A stretch of DNA of 64,000 bases from Streptomyces sp. JJ38 (GTDB lineage Bacteria > Actinomycetota > Actinomycetes > Streptomycetales > Streptomycetaceae). The stretch is taken from NCBI RefSeq assembly GCF_019303475.1, contig NZ_JABLSI010000008.1:70477-134476 (forward strand), given 5' to 3'. This document shows, piece by piece, positions 1 to 9,114 of the stretch (positions within the stretch are counted from its first letter, which is position 1; every line of letters begins with the position of its first letter). The position numbers were made by a program, and so were the translations under genes. The notes beneath the pieces are model-generated. The model did not search any database and was not told the DNA's origin. It saw only the letters and a list, made by a program, of their open reading frames with translations.

Positions 1-46
1 GAGCCCCGGGAGTGCGGCTCGGACCCGCGCGGGGCCCGGGGGCGGG

Positions 47-1171
47 TCAGAGCGCCTGCGCCTCGTCGTAGAGGTTGCGGGCGTCGTCACCGAAGTACGG
101 GCCGAACATGGTGTCCGGCCAGAACACGTAGCCGAAGCTGTTCACCGACGTCTGCAGGCCGGTGCCGGTCGCCTCGTCGAAGTCGGTCAGCCAGGGGCCG
201 CCGCTGGAGCCGCCGGTCATGTCGCAGGACAGCCCGTGGTCGCGGGAGAGGAAGAAGTCCCGGAAGCTGGTGCCGCTGCAGTAGGTGAACGTCTCGCCGT
301 CGTAGGGGTCGGCGGCCGGGAAGCCGAAGGCGTACATCTCCCGGTTGTAGCCGCTGTTGAACGACAGTCCCTGACCGCCGACGACGTCGGTGAGCCGCTG
401 CCCGTCCAGTTCGCTGACGACGGCGGCGCCGACGTCGTAGTTGATGTCCTCGCTCGCCGTCCACTGCGGGGTGGCGAGGGTGGCCTCGGCCGCCCACCGG
501 CCGTAGGGGGCCTGGCCGTCGTGGTATCCGGGCACGAACACCCAGTTGGTGTGCCAGGCGCCGTCCATCTTCACGCAGTGCCCCGCCGTCATGACGGTGC
601 TGCCGTTGGCGCTGTTGACGGCGTTGCCGGAACAGGAGGCGTCGCGGCCCTGGTAGGTGAAGAACACCCGGCCGCCGGTGGTGGCGATCTCCCCGCCGCC
701 CGTCCAGGGGGCGCCGCCCTCGGGGAAGGCCAGGGTGCCGATGTCCGAGGGGGAGGTGGCCGGGGCCACCGGTGTGACGGTGCTGGCGTGTCCCTCCGGG
801 GCGCGGGCCTCGGCGGCCGTGCCGCGCTGGTCGGCGCGGCCGGACGCCAGCTGGTCCAGCGGTACGGCGTCGCGCATGCGGTCCGCCGTCCAGTAGCCGC
901 GGACCCGCTGCCGGGCGGCGGTGGTGCCGGCCGCGACGTGGACGGCCGGGTGGACGTCCACGTCGGGAGCGTCGACGTCGGGTGCGCCGACGGTGTGGGA
1001 GTCCACGTCGGGCGCGTCCGCGGCGTGGGCGTCGACGTCGGGTGCGCTGGCGCTGGGAGCGTCCACGTCGGGCGCGTCGCCGGCGGCGGCCGGCGTGGCC
1101 AGCGCCCCGCCGGCGATCAGGGCTCCGACGGCGACGAGGGTGCCCAGGAGGGATCGAGGGGTTCGTCTCAC
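47..1171 (-). CDS. Secreted trypsin-like serine peptidase with APDVD repeats
   Basis: Predicted secreted serine endopeptidase of the chymotrypsin/V8-like fold. The GTG start is preceded by AAGGAG at about 7 nt. Residues 1-31 form a signal peptide (Arg-rich start, hydrophobic core, AxA). Residues 32-77 are an acidic low-complexity stretch with five APDVD motifs, followed by a propeptide-like segment. The catalytic domain starts near residue 150: His in TAGHC (~198), a likely Asp in DINYDVG (~242) and Ser in GGSSGGPW (~322). Four Cys in this domain could form disulfides. It stands alone on the minus strand. Family and export are well supported; the substrate, and whether the repeat region is cleaved off, cannot be read from sequence. 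Confidence 0.88.
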   Translation of the reverse strand: MRRTPRSLLGTLVAVGALIAGGALATPAAAGDAPDVDAPSASAPDVDAHAADAPDVDSHTVGAPDVDAPDVDVHPAVHVAAGTTAARQRVRGYWTADRMRDAVPLDQLASGRADQRGTAAEARAPEGHASTVTPVAPATSPSDIGTLAFPEGGAPWTGGGEIATTGGRVFFTYQGRDASCSGNAVNSANGSTVMTAGHCVKMDGAWHTNWVFVPGYHDGQAPYGRWAAEATLATPQWTASEDINYDVGAAVVSELDGQRLTDVVGGQGLSFNSGYNREMYAFGFPAADPYDGETFTYCSGTSFRDFFLSRDHGLSCDMTGGSSGGPWLTDFDEATGTGLQTSVNSFGYVFWPDTMFGPYFGDDARNLYDEAQAL

Positions 1172-1438
1172 GCTGACTACTCCTTCTGCGACAGCCGCGC
1201 GGTGTGCGCACGGTCGGTGGGGACCGGTTGGCGGGATCGGCTTTCCGGGCAGACGAGTTGAGCGGTCTGGACGTAGCAGCCTGCCACCGGGGGCGATGTT
1301 TGTCAGGCCCGTGTCAACGACTGGCTGAAACGTTTCCCTGCGCCTCGTGAACCCCGGGTGTCACACGTCGCGAGCGGACGGTGCGGCCCCTCGCGTAAAT
1401 CACTGGTCTCCTCCGGGCCGTCCGGCCAGACTGCGCGG
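1172..1438. other. Intergenic region between divergent genes
   Basis: This stretch separates the divergently transcribed peptidase and methyltransferase and must hold both promoters. I see no clear -35/-10 pair, strong palindrome or RNA gene in it. Confidence 0.4.
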
Positions 1439-2209
1439 GTGACGTTCAACGCCAGCCTCCACGCCCATGCCGATCACCCCATCGCGGCTCCGCTGAGCGA
1501 GGTGAACACCGACCGGCTGCTGCGCCGGGCCGTGCGGGGACGGGCGCGGCCCCGGCTGCTCGACCTCGGCTGCGGTCAGGGCGTGTGGCTGCACCGCGCC
1601 CTCACCGCGTTCCCGCGGGCCCGCGCCGCGGGGGTCGACATCGACGGGCGGGCCCTCGCGCTCGCCCGCGCCGAGGCCGAGGCCCTCGGCGTCACCGACC
1701 GGCTGACGCTGCACGAGACGCCCGCCGCCGAGTTCCGCACCGGCGAGGGGGGCGACGAGCCGTACGACGTCGTCCTGTGCGTCGGTGCCACGCACGCCTT
1801 CGGCGGGCTTCTGCCCACGTTGGAGGCCGCGCGCCGCCATCTCGCCCCCGGCGGGGTCGCCGTCGTCGGAGAGGGGTTCTGGGAGCGTGAGCCGGACGCC
1901 GCCACGCTCGACGGACTCGGTGCCACGCGGGATGAGTTCGGCGACCTCCCCGGGACCGTCGCACGCGTCACCGAGGCGGGCTGGGCACCCGTCCACGGAC
2001 ACACGAGCACGTTGGAGGAGTGGGACGAGTACGAGTGGTCCTGGACGGGCTCCCTCACCCGCTGGGCGCTCGACCACCCCGAGGACCCGCACAGCGCCGA
2101 GGCCCTGCGCCGGGCCGCCGCGCACCGGGACGGCTGGCTGAACGGCTACCGCGGCACGCTCGGCTTCGTCACCCTCGTCCTGCGCCCGGTGCCCTCTCCG
2201 GCGGGCTGA
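1439..2209 (+). CDS. Class I SAM-dependent methyltransferase
   Basis: Predicted 256-residue cytosolic S-adenosylmethionine-dependent methyltransferase. Motif I (LLDLGCGQGVWL) lies near residue 40, the acidic end of strand 2 near residue 65 (GVDIDG), and motif IV-like DVVLCVGATHAFGG near residue 112. The C-terminal half is rich in Trp and acidic residues. GTG 1439 was chosen because the in-frame extension upstream to 1358 is not protein-like; no strong ribosome binding site precedes it. The 3' end overlaps the convergent gene by 64 bp. The acceptor substrate is unknown. Confidence 0.8.
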   Translation: MTFNASLHAHADHPIAAPLSEVNTDRLLRRAVRGRARPRLLDLGCGQGVWLHRALTAFPRARAAGVDIDGRALALARAEAEALGVTDRLTLHETPAAEFRTGEGGDEPYDVVLCVGATHAFGGLLPTLEAARRHLAPGGVAVVGEGFWEREPDAATLDGLGATRDEFGDLPGTVARVTEAGWAPVHGHTSTLEEWDEYEWSWTGSLTRWALDHPEDPHSAEALRRAAAHRDGWLNGYRGTLGFVTLVLRPVPSPAG

Positions 2210-2775
2210 CCGCCTCCGGCCGCCTCCCAGTGCTCCACGACACGGGCGTGCGCCGCGCCCAGGGCCGCCATCGACGACGGGCGCCAGGCGTACCCCAGCG
2301 GCGTCGCCAGGGGCACGGCGCGGCCGTCGGCGCGGACCGCCACCACGCGGTGCACGGCGCCGTCCCAGCGGTGCGTCAGCTCCACCGTGACGTCGGTGAC
2401 CTCCGGCCAGGGCGCGAACCGGCGGCGCACCGCGAGCCCGCCGCGCGTGCGCACCCCGCGGGCGTCCACGACGGTGACGGCACCGGCCCGGTGCAGCAGC
2501 ATCGGCAGCACGGCGCTCATGCCCCACGCCGTGGCCCCCAGCGGGCGGTCCGCGGCGTGGTCGGCGTCGGCCGAGACGAACCCGCACCACCCCAGCGCGG
2601 CCATGACGACCACGACCCCGGCCCAGGCGTACAGCCGCCCCCGCCGCGGATGGCGGTACGTGACCGGCCTTGGCGGCCGCTCCCGTCCCCCGGTGCGGAC
2701 CAGCAGCACGCCCGCCAGCACGATCAACACGACGCCCGCCAGACCGGTCGTCTTCCGTCCCGTCGGCTGTGTCAT
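2146..2775 (-). CDS. Small membrane protein with PH-like domain
   Basis: 209-residue predicted membrane protein. Two hydrophobic helices (about residues 12-30 and 48-66) are followed by a soluble C-terminal region of alternating strands (GAVTVVDARGVRTRGG, WPEVTDVTVEL, HRVVAVRADGRAVPLATPLG) that resembles the bacterial PH-like domain of small Streptomyces membrane proteins. The start is the first Met before the helices. The stop lies inside the last codons of the convergent methyltransferase gene. The molecular role is unknown; the PH assignment is from pattern only. Confidence 0.6.
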   Translation of the reverse strand: MTQPTGRKTTGLAGVVLIVLAGVLLVRTGGRERPPRPVTYRHPRRGRLYAWAGVVVVMAALGWCGFVSADADHAADRPLGATAWGMSAVLPMLLHRAGAVTVVDARGVRTRGGLAVRRRFAPWPEVTDVTVELTHRWDGAVHRVVAVRADGRAVPLATPLGYAWRPSSMAALGAAHARVVEHWEAAGGGQPAGEGTGRRTRVTKPSVPR

Positions 2776-2842
2776 ACCGACTGACCCCCTCACGCTCCCC
2801 GCGTCAAGGAGATCACATACCGGTCGGGTTCCGCTGGAAATA

Positions 2843-2888
2843 ACCCGGGGGTCGTGTTCCACCCCACAGTGGAACACGACCCCCGGGT
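2843..2888 (-). terminator. Intrinsic terminator of the sdh operon
   Basis: A perfect 19-bp inverted repeat (arms 2843-2861 and 2870-2888, loop of 8 nt) lies 47 bp beyond the sdhB stop. There is no long U tract, as is common in Streptomyces. It also separates the operon from the next minus-strand gene. Confidence 0.85.
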
Positions 2889-2935
2889 AAGGGACTTCAC
2901 GCCGGGAGGGGCTCACCCGCCCCCGGCGGCGGCGG

Positions 2936-3694
2936 TCAGTAGCGACGCGTGATCAGCGCGCGCTTGACCTCCTGGATCGCCTTGGTGACCTCGATACCGC
3001 GCGGGCAGGCGTCCGTGCAGTTGAACGTGGTGCGGCAACGCCACACGCCGTCCCGGTCGTTGAGGATCTCCAGCCGCTGCTCCCCGGCGTCGTCACGCGA
3101 GTCGAAGATGAAGCGGTGCGCGTTGACGATGGCCGCCGGGCCGAAGTACTGACCGTCGTTCCAGAACACCGGGCAGGAGGAGGTGCAGGCGGCGCACAGG
3201 ATGCACTTGGTGGTGTCGTCGAACCGCTCGCGGTCCTCCGCGCTCTGCAGCCGCTCGCGCGTCGGCTCGTTGCCCTCCGCCACGAGGAAGGGCATCACGT
3301 CCCGGTAGGCCTGGAAGAACGGCTCCATGTCGACCACCAGGTCCTTGAGCAGGGTGAGGCCCTTGATGGCCTCGATGGTGATCGGCTTGTCCGGGTTGAT
3401 GTCCTTGATCAGCGTCTTGCACGCGAGCCGGTTGCGGCCGTTGATCCGCATGGCGTCCGAACCGCAGATGCCGTGCGCGCAGGAGCGGCGGAACGTCAGC
3501 GTCCCGTCCACCTCCCACTTGATCTTGTGAAGGGCGTCGAGGACACGCTCCTTCGGGTCGATCTCGATCGTGAAGTCCTCCCAGGTGGCCTCGGCCGAGA
3601 CCTCCGGGTTGAACCGGCGGATGCGGAACGTCGCGGTGATGTACGGGGTGGCGTCCTTGACCTCGTCCGCCTTGTCCAGAGTGGGGGTGCTCAT
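2936..3694 (-). CDS. sdhB: Succinate dehydrogenase iron-sulfur subunit
   Basis: 252-residue SdhB, the electron-transfer subunit of complex II, linking the SdhA flavin to the membrane quinone site. The N-terminal ferredoxin-like domain has the [2Fe-2S] ligands in CAHGICGSDAMRINGRNRLAC. The C-terminal helical domain has CILCAACTSSCP and CTDACPRG, supplying the [4Fe-4S] and [3Fe-4S] ligands. The start ATG overlaps the sdhA stop by one base (TGATG), indicating translational coupling. It is the last gene of the sdhCDAB operon, followed by a strong hairpin. Length and motifs match the family. Confidence 0.97.
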   Translation of the reverse strand: MSTPTLDKADEVKDATPYITATFRIRRFNPEVSAEATWEDFTIEIDPKERVLDALHKIKWEVDGTLTFRRSCAHGICGSDAMRINGRNRLACKTLIKDINPDKPITIEAIKGLTLLKDLVVDMEPFFQAYRDVMPFLVAEGNEPTRERLQSAEDRERFDDTTKCILCAACTSSCPVFWNDGQYFGPAAIVNAHRFIFDSRDDAGEQRLEILNDRDGVWRCRTTFNCTDACPRGIEVTKAIQEVKRALITRRY

Positions 3695-5448
3695 CAGTAC
3701 TTACGCTCCATCGGCTGGTAGCGGGTCGTCACGACCGGCTTGTAGTCCAGCCGGATCGACTCGGTGCCGTCGTCGCCGACCTCGCGGTACGCCATGGTGT
3801 GGCGCATGAAGTTGACGTCGTCACGGTTCGGGTAGTCCTCGCGGTAGTGACCGCCGCGGGACTCCTTGCGGGCCAGCGCGGAGACCGCCGTCACCTCGGC
3901 CAGCTCCAGCAGGTTGCCCAGCTCGATGGCCTCCAGCAGGTCGGTGTTGAACCGCTTGCCCTTGTCCTGCACGCTGACGTTCTTGTACCGCTCGCGCAGC
4001 GCCGCGATGTCGTCCACGGCCTCCTTGAGCGTCTGCTCGGTGCGGAAGACCATGACGTTCTTGTCCATGGTCTCCTGGAGCGCCTTGCGGATGTCGGTGA
4101 CCCGCTCGCTGCCCGTGGCGTCGCGCAGCCGCTCGACCTCGGTCACGACGAACTGCTCCGGGTCCTCCGGCAGCTCGACGAAGTCCGCCGTCGCGGCGTA
4201 CTCGGCGGCGGCGATGCCCGCGCGGCGGCCGAACACGTTGATGTCCAGCAGCGAGTTGGTGCCCAGCCGGTTCGCGCCGTGCACCGAGACGCAGGCCACC
4301 TCGCCGGCCGCGTACAGGCCCGGCACGACGGTGGTGTTGTCCGCCAGCACCTCGCCCTGCACGTTGGTCGGGATGCCGCCCATGGCGTAGTGCGCGGTCG
4401 GCTGGATCGGGATCGGGTCCGTGTAGGGCTCGATGCCCAGGTACGTCCGCGCGAACTCCGTGATGTCGGGCAGCTTGGCGTCGAGCTGCTCCGGCGGCAG
4501 GTGCGTCAGGTCGAGGAAGACGTGGTCCCCCTCGGGGCCGCAGCCGCGCCCCTCGCGGATCTCGGTGTAGATCGAGCGGGAGACGACGTCACGGGAGGCG
4601 AGGTCCTTCATGACGGGCGCGTACTTCTCCATGAAGCGCTCGCCGTCCTTGTTGCGCAGGATGCCGCCCTCGCCGCGCGCACCCTCGGTGAGGAGGATGC
4701 CCATGCGCCAGATGCCGGTCGGGTGGAACTGGAAGAACTCCATGTCCTCCAGCGGCAGCCCGCGCCGGAACGCGGCGGCCTGCCCGTCACCGGTGAGGGT
4801 GTGGGCGTTGGAGGACACCTTGAAGAACTTGCCGTTGCCGCCCGAGGCGAAGATGACGGACTTCGCCTGGAAGACGTGCACCTCGCCGGTGGCCAGGTCG
4901 TAGGCCACGACACCGGCGGTGCGCTTGACGCCGTCCACCTCGCGCAGGAGGAGGTCCAGCACGTAGAACTCGTTGTAGAACTCCACGCCCTCCTTCACGC
5001 AGTTCTGGTACAGCGTCTGAAGGATCATGTGGCCGGTGCGGTCCGCCGCGTAGCAGGACCGGCGCACCGGCGCCTCGCCGTGGTTGCGGCTGTGACCGCC
5101 GAAGCGGCGCTGGTCGATGGTGCCGTCCGGGGTCCGGTTGAACGGCAGACCCATCTTCTCCAGGTCGAGGACGGCGTCGATGGCCTCCTTCGCCAGGATC
5201 TCGGCGGCGTCCTGGTCGACCAGGTAGTCACCGCCCTTGACCGTGTCGAAGGTGTGCCACTCCCAGTTGTCCTCCTCCACGTTCGCGAGGGCCGCGGCCA
5301 TGCCGCCCTGGGCGGCGCCGGTGTGCGAACGCGTCGGATACAGCTTGGTGAGGACCGCGGTGCGGCAGCGCTTCGTCGACTCGATCGCCGCCCGCATGCC
5401 CGCGCCGCCGGCGCCGACGATGACGGTGTCGTACTTGTGGATCTTCAT
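3694..5448 (-). CDS. sdhA: Succinate dehydrogenase flavoprotein subunit
   Basis: 584-residue SdhA, oxidising succinate to fumarate in the TCA cycle and respiratory chain. The N-terminal dinucleotide fold is [12 protein letters not shown]. The covalent FAD His sits in [11 protein letters not shown]. The substrate and capping-domain motifs are [16 protein letters not shown] and [14 protein letters not shown], and [13 protein letters not shown] closes the FAD domain. The C-terminus ends YQPMERKY. The gene follows sdhD by 19 bp and overlaps sdhB by one base. All key residues appear intact. Confidence 0.97.
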   Translation of the reverse strand: MKIHKYDTVIVGAGGAGMRAAIESTKRCRTAVLTKLYPTRSHTGAAQGGMAAALANVEEDNWEWHTFDTVKGGDYLVDQDAAEILAKEAIDAVLDLEKMGLPFNRTPDGTIDQRRFGGHSRNHGEAPVRRSCYAADRTGHMILQTLYQNCVKEGVEFYNEFYVLDLLLREVDGVKRTAGVVAYDLATGEVHVFQAKSVIFASGGNGKFFKVSSNAHTLTGDGQAAAFRRGLPLEDMEFFQFHPTGIWRMGILLTEGARGEGGILRNKDGERFMEKYAPVMKDLASRDVVSRSIYTEIREGRGCGPEGDHVFLDLTHLPPEQLDAKLPDITEFARTYLGIEPYTDPIPIQPTAHYAMGGIPTNVQGEVLADNTTVVPGLYAAGEVACVSVHGANRLGTNSLLDINVFGRRAGIAAAEYAATADFVELPEDPEQFVVTEVERLRDATGSERVTDIRKALQETMDKNVMVFRTEQTLKEAVDDIAALRERYKNVSVQDKGKRFNTDLLEAIELGNLLELAEVTAVSALARKESRGGHYREDYPNRDDVNFMRHTMAYREVGDDGTESIRLDYKPVVTTRYQPMERKY

Positions 5449-5467
5449 CAGCGGGTTACCTCAGCCC

Positions 5468-5926
5468 TCAGCGGATGTTCGGGTCGAAGGTGAAGATCAC
5501 CAGCGTGCCCAGGAGGACGGTGAATGCGGTGGCGGCGTAGAGCAGCCACTTGAGCCAGAACCGGGTGCCCGGCCGCTCGGCGTAGTCGTTGATGATCGTG
5601 CGCAGGCCGTTGGCGCCGTGCAGCGTGGCCAGCCAGAGCATGATCAGGTCCCACGCCTGCCAGAACGGCGAGGCCCAGCGGCCCGCGACGAACGCGAAGC
5701 CGATGCGGCTCACGCCGCCGTCCAGCACGAGCTGGATCAGCAGGTGGCCGATGACCAGGAAGGTCAGCAGCACGCCGGAGGCGCGCATGAACAGCCAGCC
5801 GTACAGCTCGAAGTTGCCGCGCGTCGCCTTGGGCGAGCGGGCGCTACGGGCGCGGGGCGCCTCGATCACGGGCGCCGGGTTCTCCACCGACGGGCCGTTG
5901 CTGTTGGAGTCGAGAATCACGGACAT
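5468..5926 (-). CDS. sdhD: Succinate dehydrogenase membrane anchor subunit
   Basis: 152-residue hydrophobic anchor of succinate dehydrogenase. After a polar N-terminus of about 45 residues come three predicted membrane helices (about 47-68, 90-112 and 125-145). The conserved LHGANGLRTIINDY segment provides the likely haem/quinone-site residues. It sits 6 bp after sdhC and 19 bp before sdhA, the usual actinobacterial order. The C/D names follow gene order and are interchangeable in some annotations. Confidence 0.92.
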   Translation of the reverse strand: MSVILDSNSNGPSVENPAPVIEAPRARSARSPKATRGNFELYGWLFMRASGVLLTFLVIGHLLIQLVLDGGVSRIGFAFVAGRWASPFWQAWDLIMLWLATLHGANGLRTIINDYAERPGTRFWLKWLLYAATAFTVLLGTLVIFTFDPNIR

Positions 5927-5932
5927 CGCGCA

Positions 5933-6313
5933 TCAGCTCCCGAAGACTTCGTGGATCGCGTGCGAGAGGACGGGCCAGAAGGCACCGGCCATGAGCACGG
6001 TCCAGATGCCGACGACGGTCCACAGCATCTGCTTCTGGTAGCGCGCGCCCTTCGACCAGAAGTCCACGGCGATGACCCGCAGGCCGTTCAGCGCGTGGAA
6101 GAGGACGGCCGCCACGAGGCCGTACTCCATCAGCGCCACGACGGGGTTCTTGTAGAGCGCGATGGTGTCGTCATAGGCCTCGGGCGAGACCCTGACCAGA
6201 GACGTGTCCAGGACATGCACGAACAGGAAGAAGAAGATGAGGACGCCGGTGACTCGGTGAGCCACCCAGGACCACATGCCTTCCCGGCCGCGGTACAGCG
6301 TTCCAGCCGGCAC
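5933..6313 (-). CDS. sdhC: Succinate dehydrogenase cytochrome b556 subunit
   Basis: 126-residue cytochrome b subunit, first gene of sdhCDAB. It has three membrane helices and the family signatures WSWVAHRVTGV near the start and LFHALNGLRVIAVDF before helix 3, containing the haem-ligand His. The GTG start is preceded by GGAGGG at about 8 nt. The promoter should lie within 6314-6460; TACGAT on the minus strand (6404-6399) could be a -10 but lacks a convincing -35. Confidence 0.93.
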   Translation of the reverse strand: MPAGTLYRGREGMWSWVAHRVTGVLIFFFLFVHVLDTSLVRVSPEAYDDTIALYKNPVVALMEYGLVAAVLFHALNGLRVIAVDFWSKGARYQKQMLWTVVGIWTVLMAGAFWPVLSHAIHEVFGS

Positions 6314-6466
6314 GGAAATACCCTCCGGGAGCGGGGAAAGGGCCTGCCGGCTTCAGTGTCGGTCGGGCCCGGCCGGGTACGGTCCACCGGCCGCGGCCAT
6401 CGTAGCGACGCCTTGTCGGTTCGCTTGCGTGGGGGGCAAAGATGTGATCAATCAGGCACGGACGGA

Positions 6467-6991
6467 CTACGGGCTGTGAGGTGTCCGGGGTGCCGCCGGG
6501 TCCGAGACGACGCGCCGCAGCCGGGCCAGTGCCAGTGCGCGCAGCTCGTCCGCGGCCACGCCCCGCTCCTCCTCGGGGGAGTTCCCCAGCCGGGCCCGGA
6601 TTCCGTCCAGCAGCGCGTTCAGCCGCTCGTCCGGCGGGAGATCGTCCAGGCAGATCACGAACGCGTGCCCGAACTTGCTCTCGTACGCCGCCTGGGCCGC
6701 CCGCAGCGCCGTGTGCGCCACCAGCGCGCCCGGTCCGTCGCTCACCGGCTGCTGCGCGGCCGACTCCGCCGCCCACGCCTCCAGGACGTCCGTCTGTCGC
6801 AGGTCGTAGCTCGCCTCCTCGGCCGCCGCGAGCAGAGCGTCGTCATTCGGGTACGGACGGTGCTCGGTCATGCGTTCCGCCCAGCGCCGGCTGCCGTAGC
6901 AGCCGAGGAGGATGGACACGGCGGTCTCGACGGGGGCGACGTTCAGCCGGTCGAGCGGCGTGCGCGGGCCACGCTGGGCGGGCAGGCGCAT
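6467..6991 (-). CDS. OHCU decarboxylase-like protein lacking catalytic motifs
   Basis: 174-residue helical protein of the 2-oxo-4-hydroxy-4-carboxy-5-ureidoimidazoline decarboxylase fold (family role: third step of urate to allantoin). The family frame is visible: LDRLNVAP start, CYGSRRWAERM, then AYESKFGHAFVICLDDLPPDERLNALLDGIRARLGN. The motifs I know as catalytic, HPxIG and SxxEQ, are not seen: the equivalent region reads EHRPYPNDDALL...AAESAAQQPV. Enzymatic activity is therefore doubtful. Start ATG 6991 has GAGGAG just upstream. It is minus-strand, upstream of sdhC, with room for a separate sdh promoter. Confidence 0.75.
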   Translation of the reverse strand: MRLPAQRGPRTPLDRLNVAPVETAVSILLGCYGSRRWAERMTEHRPYPNDDALLAAAEEASYDLRQTDVLEAWAAESAAQQPVSDGPGALVAHTALRAAQAAYESKFGHAFVICLDDLPPDERLNALLDGIRARLGNSPEEERGVAADELRALALARLRRVVSDPAAPRTPHSP

Positions 6992-7436
6992 GGACTCCTC
7001 GGGAGTGGGTGAAGGGGGTGTCGGGGTTTCGGGTGTTATCGGAGATCTTCGGCGGTGAAAGCGGATGGAACCGAGAGAAACCGTAAGGGAGGAGCGCGGG
7101 GCAGCGGAAACCCGAGCGTGACACTCGAATGGGGTATCGGGTGGCGTCCCGGGCGGCCCCGCGGCGGACGCCACGCGGGCCACCGTAACGGGCGAGGTCC
7201 CACACACTCTGACGGATGTGTGAATTTCACCCGAACGGGACCAGGTGTGGCCCCCGTCGGGCGTTGACGGTTGCCCGGTGGTCGTCATCCGTCGGGTGGC
7301 GTCCGGGCGGGTGTCGTCCGGGGGCGGTGTGGCGGGGGAGGCCGCGCCGGTTCCGGGCGCCCGGCAGTCCGCGTTGCGCGTCCGCCGTCACGTGCTCGAC
7401 GCGACCGCCGTGCCGTCTCCCCCTACAGTGCGAGGT
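6992..7436. other. Divergent intergenic region
   Basis: This gap separates the OHCU-like gene and the hexosaminidase gene. It contains an 11-bp odd palindrome, GTGAATTTCAC, at 7220-7230, a possible operator. I see no RNA gene and no clear match to the DasR consensus. Confidence 0.35.
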
Positions 7437-9062
7437 ATGTCTGCCAACCGAGGGGCGCAGCCGACCGGACCCCAACCGGACGACCGGCGCCAGGCCCGAC
7501 AGCGGTACGCGATCGTGGGCGCCGTCGCCCTCACCATCGCGGCAGGCAGCGTGTTCACCGCCACCCAGGTCAAGGACGAGCCGCCCGCCCCCGGCGGGCC
7601 CGCCGCCACCGACTCCCCCTCGGCCCGGCCCTCGCCCGCCCCCGAGCCCAGCTCCATACCCTCCGTCCGCGAGTGGAACCCCGGCAGCGGCCCCGGCTGG
7701 GAGCCCGGCGAGGACACCCGCGTCGTCGCCGATCCCGACAGCCCCCTCGCCGACGAGGCCCGCCTCCTCGCCCGCGAGCTCGGCGTCGAGGCCGCCGAGG
7801 GCCCGGCCCGCTCCGGAGACGTCGAGCTGACCCTCCGGGAGAACGCCCTCGGCGGGCGCGAGGGCTACACCCTCACCACGGCCGACGGCCGGGTGCGGAT
7901 CACCAGCCGCGCCGACACCGGCGTCTTCTACGGCACGCGCACCCTCGTCCAAGCGCTCCGCGCCCAGGGCCGCATATCCGAGGGCGAGATACGCGACTCG
8001 CCCGACCGCCCCCAGCGCGGGCTGCTCATCGACACCGCCCGCAAGCACTTCAGCGCCGACTGGCTCGCCGACCGCATACGCGAGATGGCCGACCTCAAGC
8101 TCAACCAGCTCCACCTGCACTTCGCCGACGACCAGGGGTTCCGCATCGAGAGCGAGAGCCACCCCGAGATCGTCTCCGAGCAGCACCTCACCAAGGACCA
8201 GGTGCGCGAGCTCATCGAGCTGGGCGAGTCCCTCCACGTCACCGTCATCCCCGAGATCGACTCACCCGGCCACCTCGGTGCCGTCCTCGACGCCCATCCG
8301 GAGCTCCAGCTCCGCGACGCCGACGGCGACCCCGTCCGCGGGGCCGTCGACATCACCGATCCGGCCGCGGCCCAGCTCCTCGACGAGCTCCTCGACGAGT
8401 ACGCCGAGCTGTTCCCCGCCCGCCGGTTCCACCTCGGCGGCGACGAGTACGTCCCCCTCATGCGCTCCGACCCCGCCGCCTCCTTCCCCGGGCTCCAGCA
8501 GGCCGCCGAGGACGAGTACGGCTCCGAGGCCGGCATCCAGGACCTCGCCACCGCCTGGCTCAACGACCGCGCCGCGACCGTCCGCGAACAGGGCAAGCTG
8601 CCCCAGGTGTGGAACGACGGCATGCACGCCGACGGCGTCGTCACCCCGAGCCGTCCCCGCGAGGTGACCTACTGGACGGGCCGCGAGATCGGCGCGCGCG
8701 AGCCCGTCTCCTACCTCGAAGAGGGCTGGAACCTCGTCAACCTCAACAGCAAGTACCTGTACTACGTGCTCGGCGAGCCGAACGAGTTCGTCTATCCGAC
8801 GGGTGAGGCCATATACGAGGAGTGGACGCCCGACGTCCTGCGCGGCTCCACCCCCGTCCCCGAGGAGTACGCGAACGCCGACCGCGTCCCCGGCGGGCGC
8901 TTCGCCGTCTGGTGCGACCTGGCCGGCGCCCAGACCCCCGCCCAGGTCGCCGACGGCATCCGCCTCCCGCTGACCGCCACGGCCCAGAAGCTCTGGGACC
9001 CCGCGCAACCCTCCCTCACCTGGGACCAGTTCACCGCCCTGGCCGACCGCATCGAGGGCTGA
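7437..9062 (+). CDS. Beta-N-acetylhexosaminidase, GH20, membrane-anchored or secreted
   Basis: 541-residue glycoside hydrolase family 20 enzyme that removes terminal GlcNAc/GalNAc, for example from chito-oligomers. A positively charged N-terminus and one hydrophobic segment (about residues 24-42) act as signal or anchor, followed by a Pro/Ser/Ala linker. The GH20b-like domain covers about 80-190 and the catalytic barrel about 195-530. LHLHFADDQGFRIES and the catalytic Asp-Glu pair in FHLGGDEY (near residue 340) are intact, with a WNDGMHADG strand and TYWTGR downstream. ATG 7437 is preceded by GCGAGGT. The frame stays open to 7245, but that part is not protein-like. Confidence 0.9.
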   Translation: MSANRGAQPTGPQPDDRRQARQRYAIVGAVALTIAAGSVFTATQVKDEPPAPGGPAATDSPSARPSPAPEPSSIPSVREWNPGSGPGWEPGEDTRVVADPDSPLADEARLLARELGVEAAEGPARSGDVELTLRENALGGREGYTLTTADGRVRITSRADTGVFYGTRTLVQALRAQGRISEGEIRDSPDRPQRGLLIDTARKHFSADWLADRIREMADLKLNQLHLHFADDQGFRIESESHPEIVSEQHLTKDQVRELIELGESLHVTVIPEIDSPGHLGAVLDAHPELQLRDADGDPVRGAVDITDPAAAQLLDELLDEYAELFPARRFHLGGDEYVPLMRSDPAASFPGLQQAAEDEYGSEAGIQDLATAWLNDRAATVREQGKLPQVWNDGMHADGVVTPSRPREVTYWTGREIGAREPVSYLEEGWNLVNLNSKYLYYVLGEPNEFVYPTGEAIYEEWTPDVLRGSTPVPEEYANADRVPGGRFAVWCDLAGAQTPAQVADGIRLPLTATAQKLWDPAQPSLTWDQFTALADRIEG

Positions 9063-9114
9063 ACCCAGCGCGCTGACCTGCTGCCTCGCCGCCCCGGCGG
9101 GCCCTGTCAGGCGG

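Noticed and set aside
7240..7260. DasR-type operator for the hexosaminidase gene
   Set aside because: GGACCAGGTGTGGCC only loosely resembles the TGGTCTAGACCA-type consensus and its half-sites are in the wrong order.
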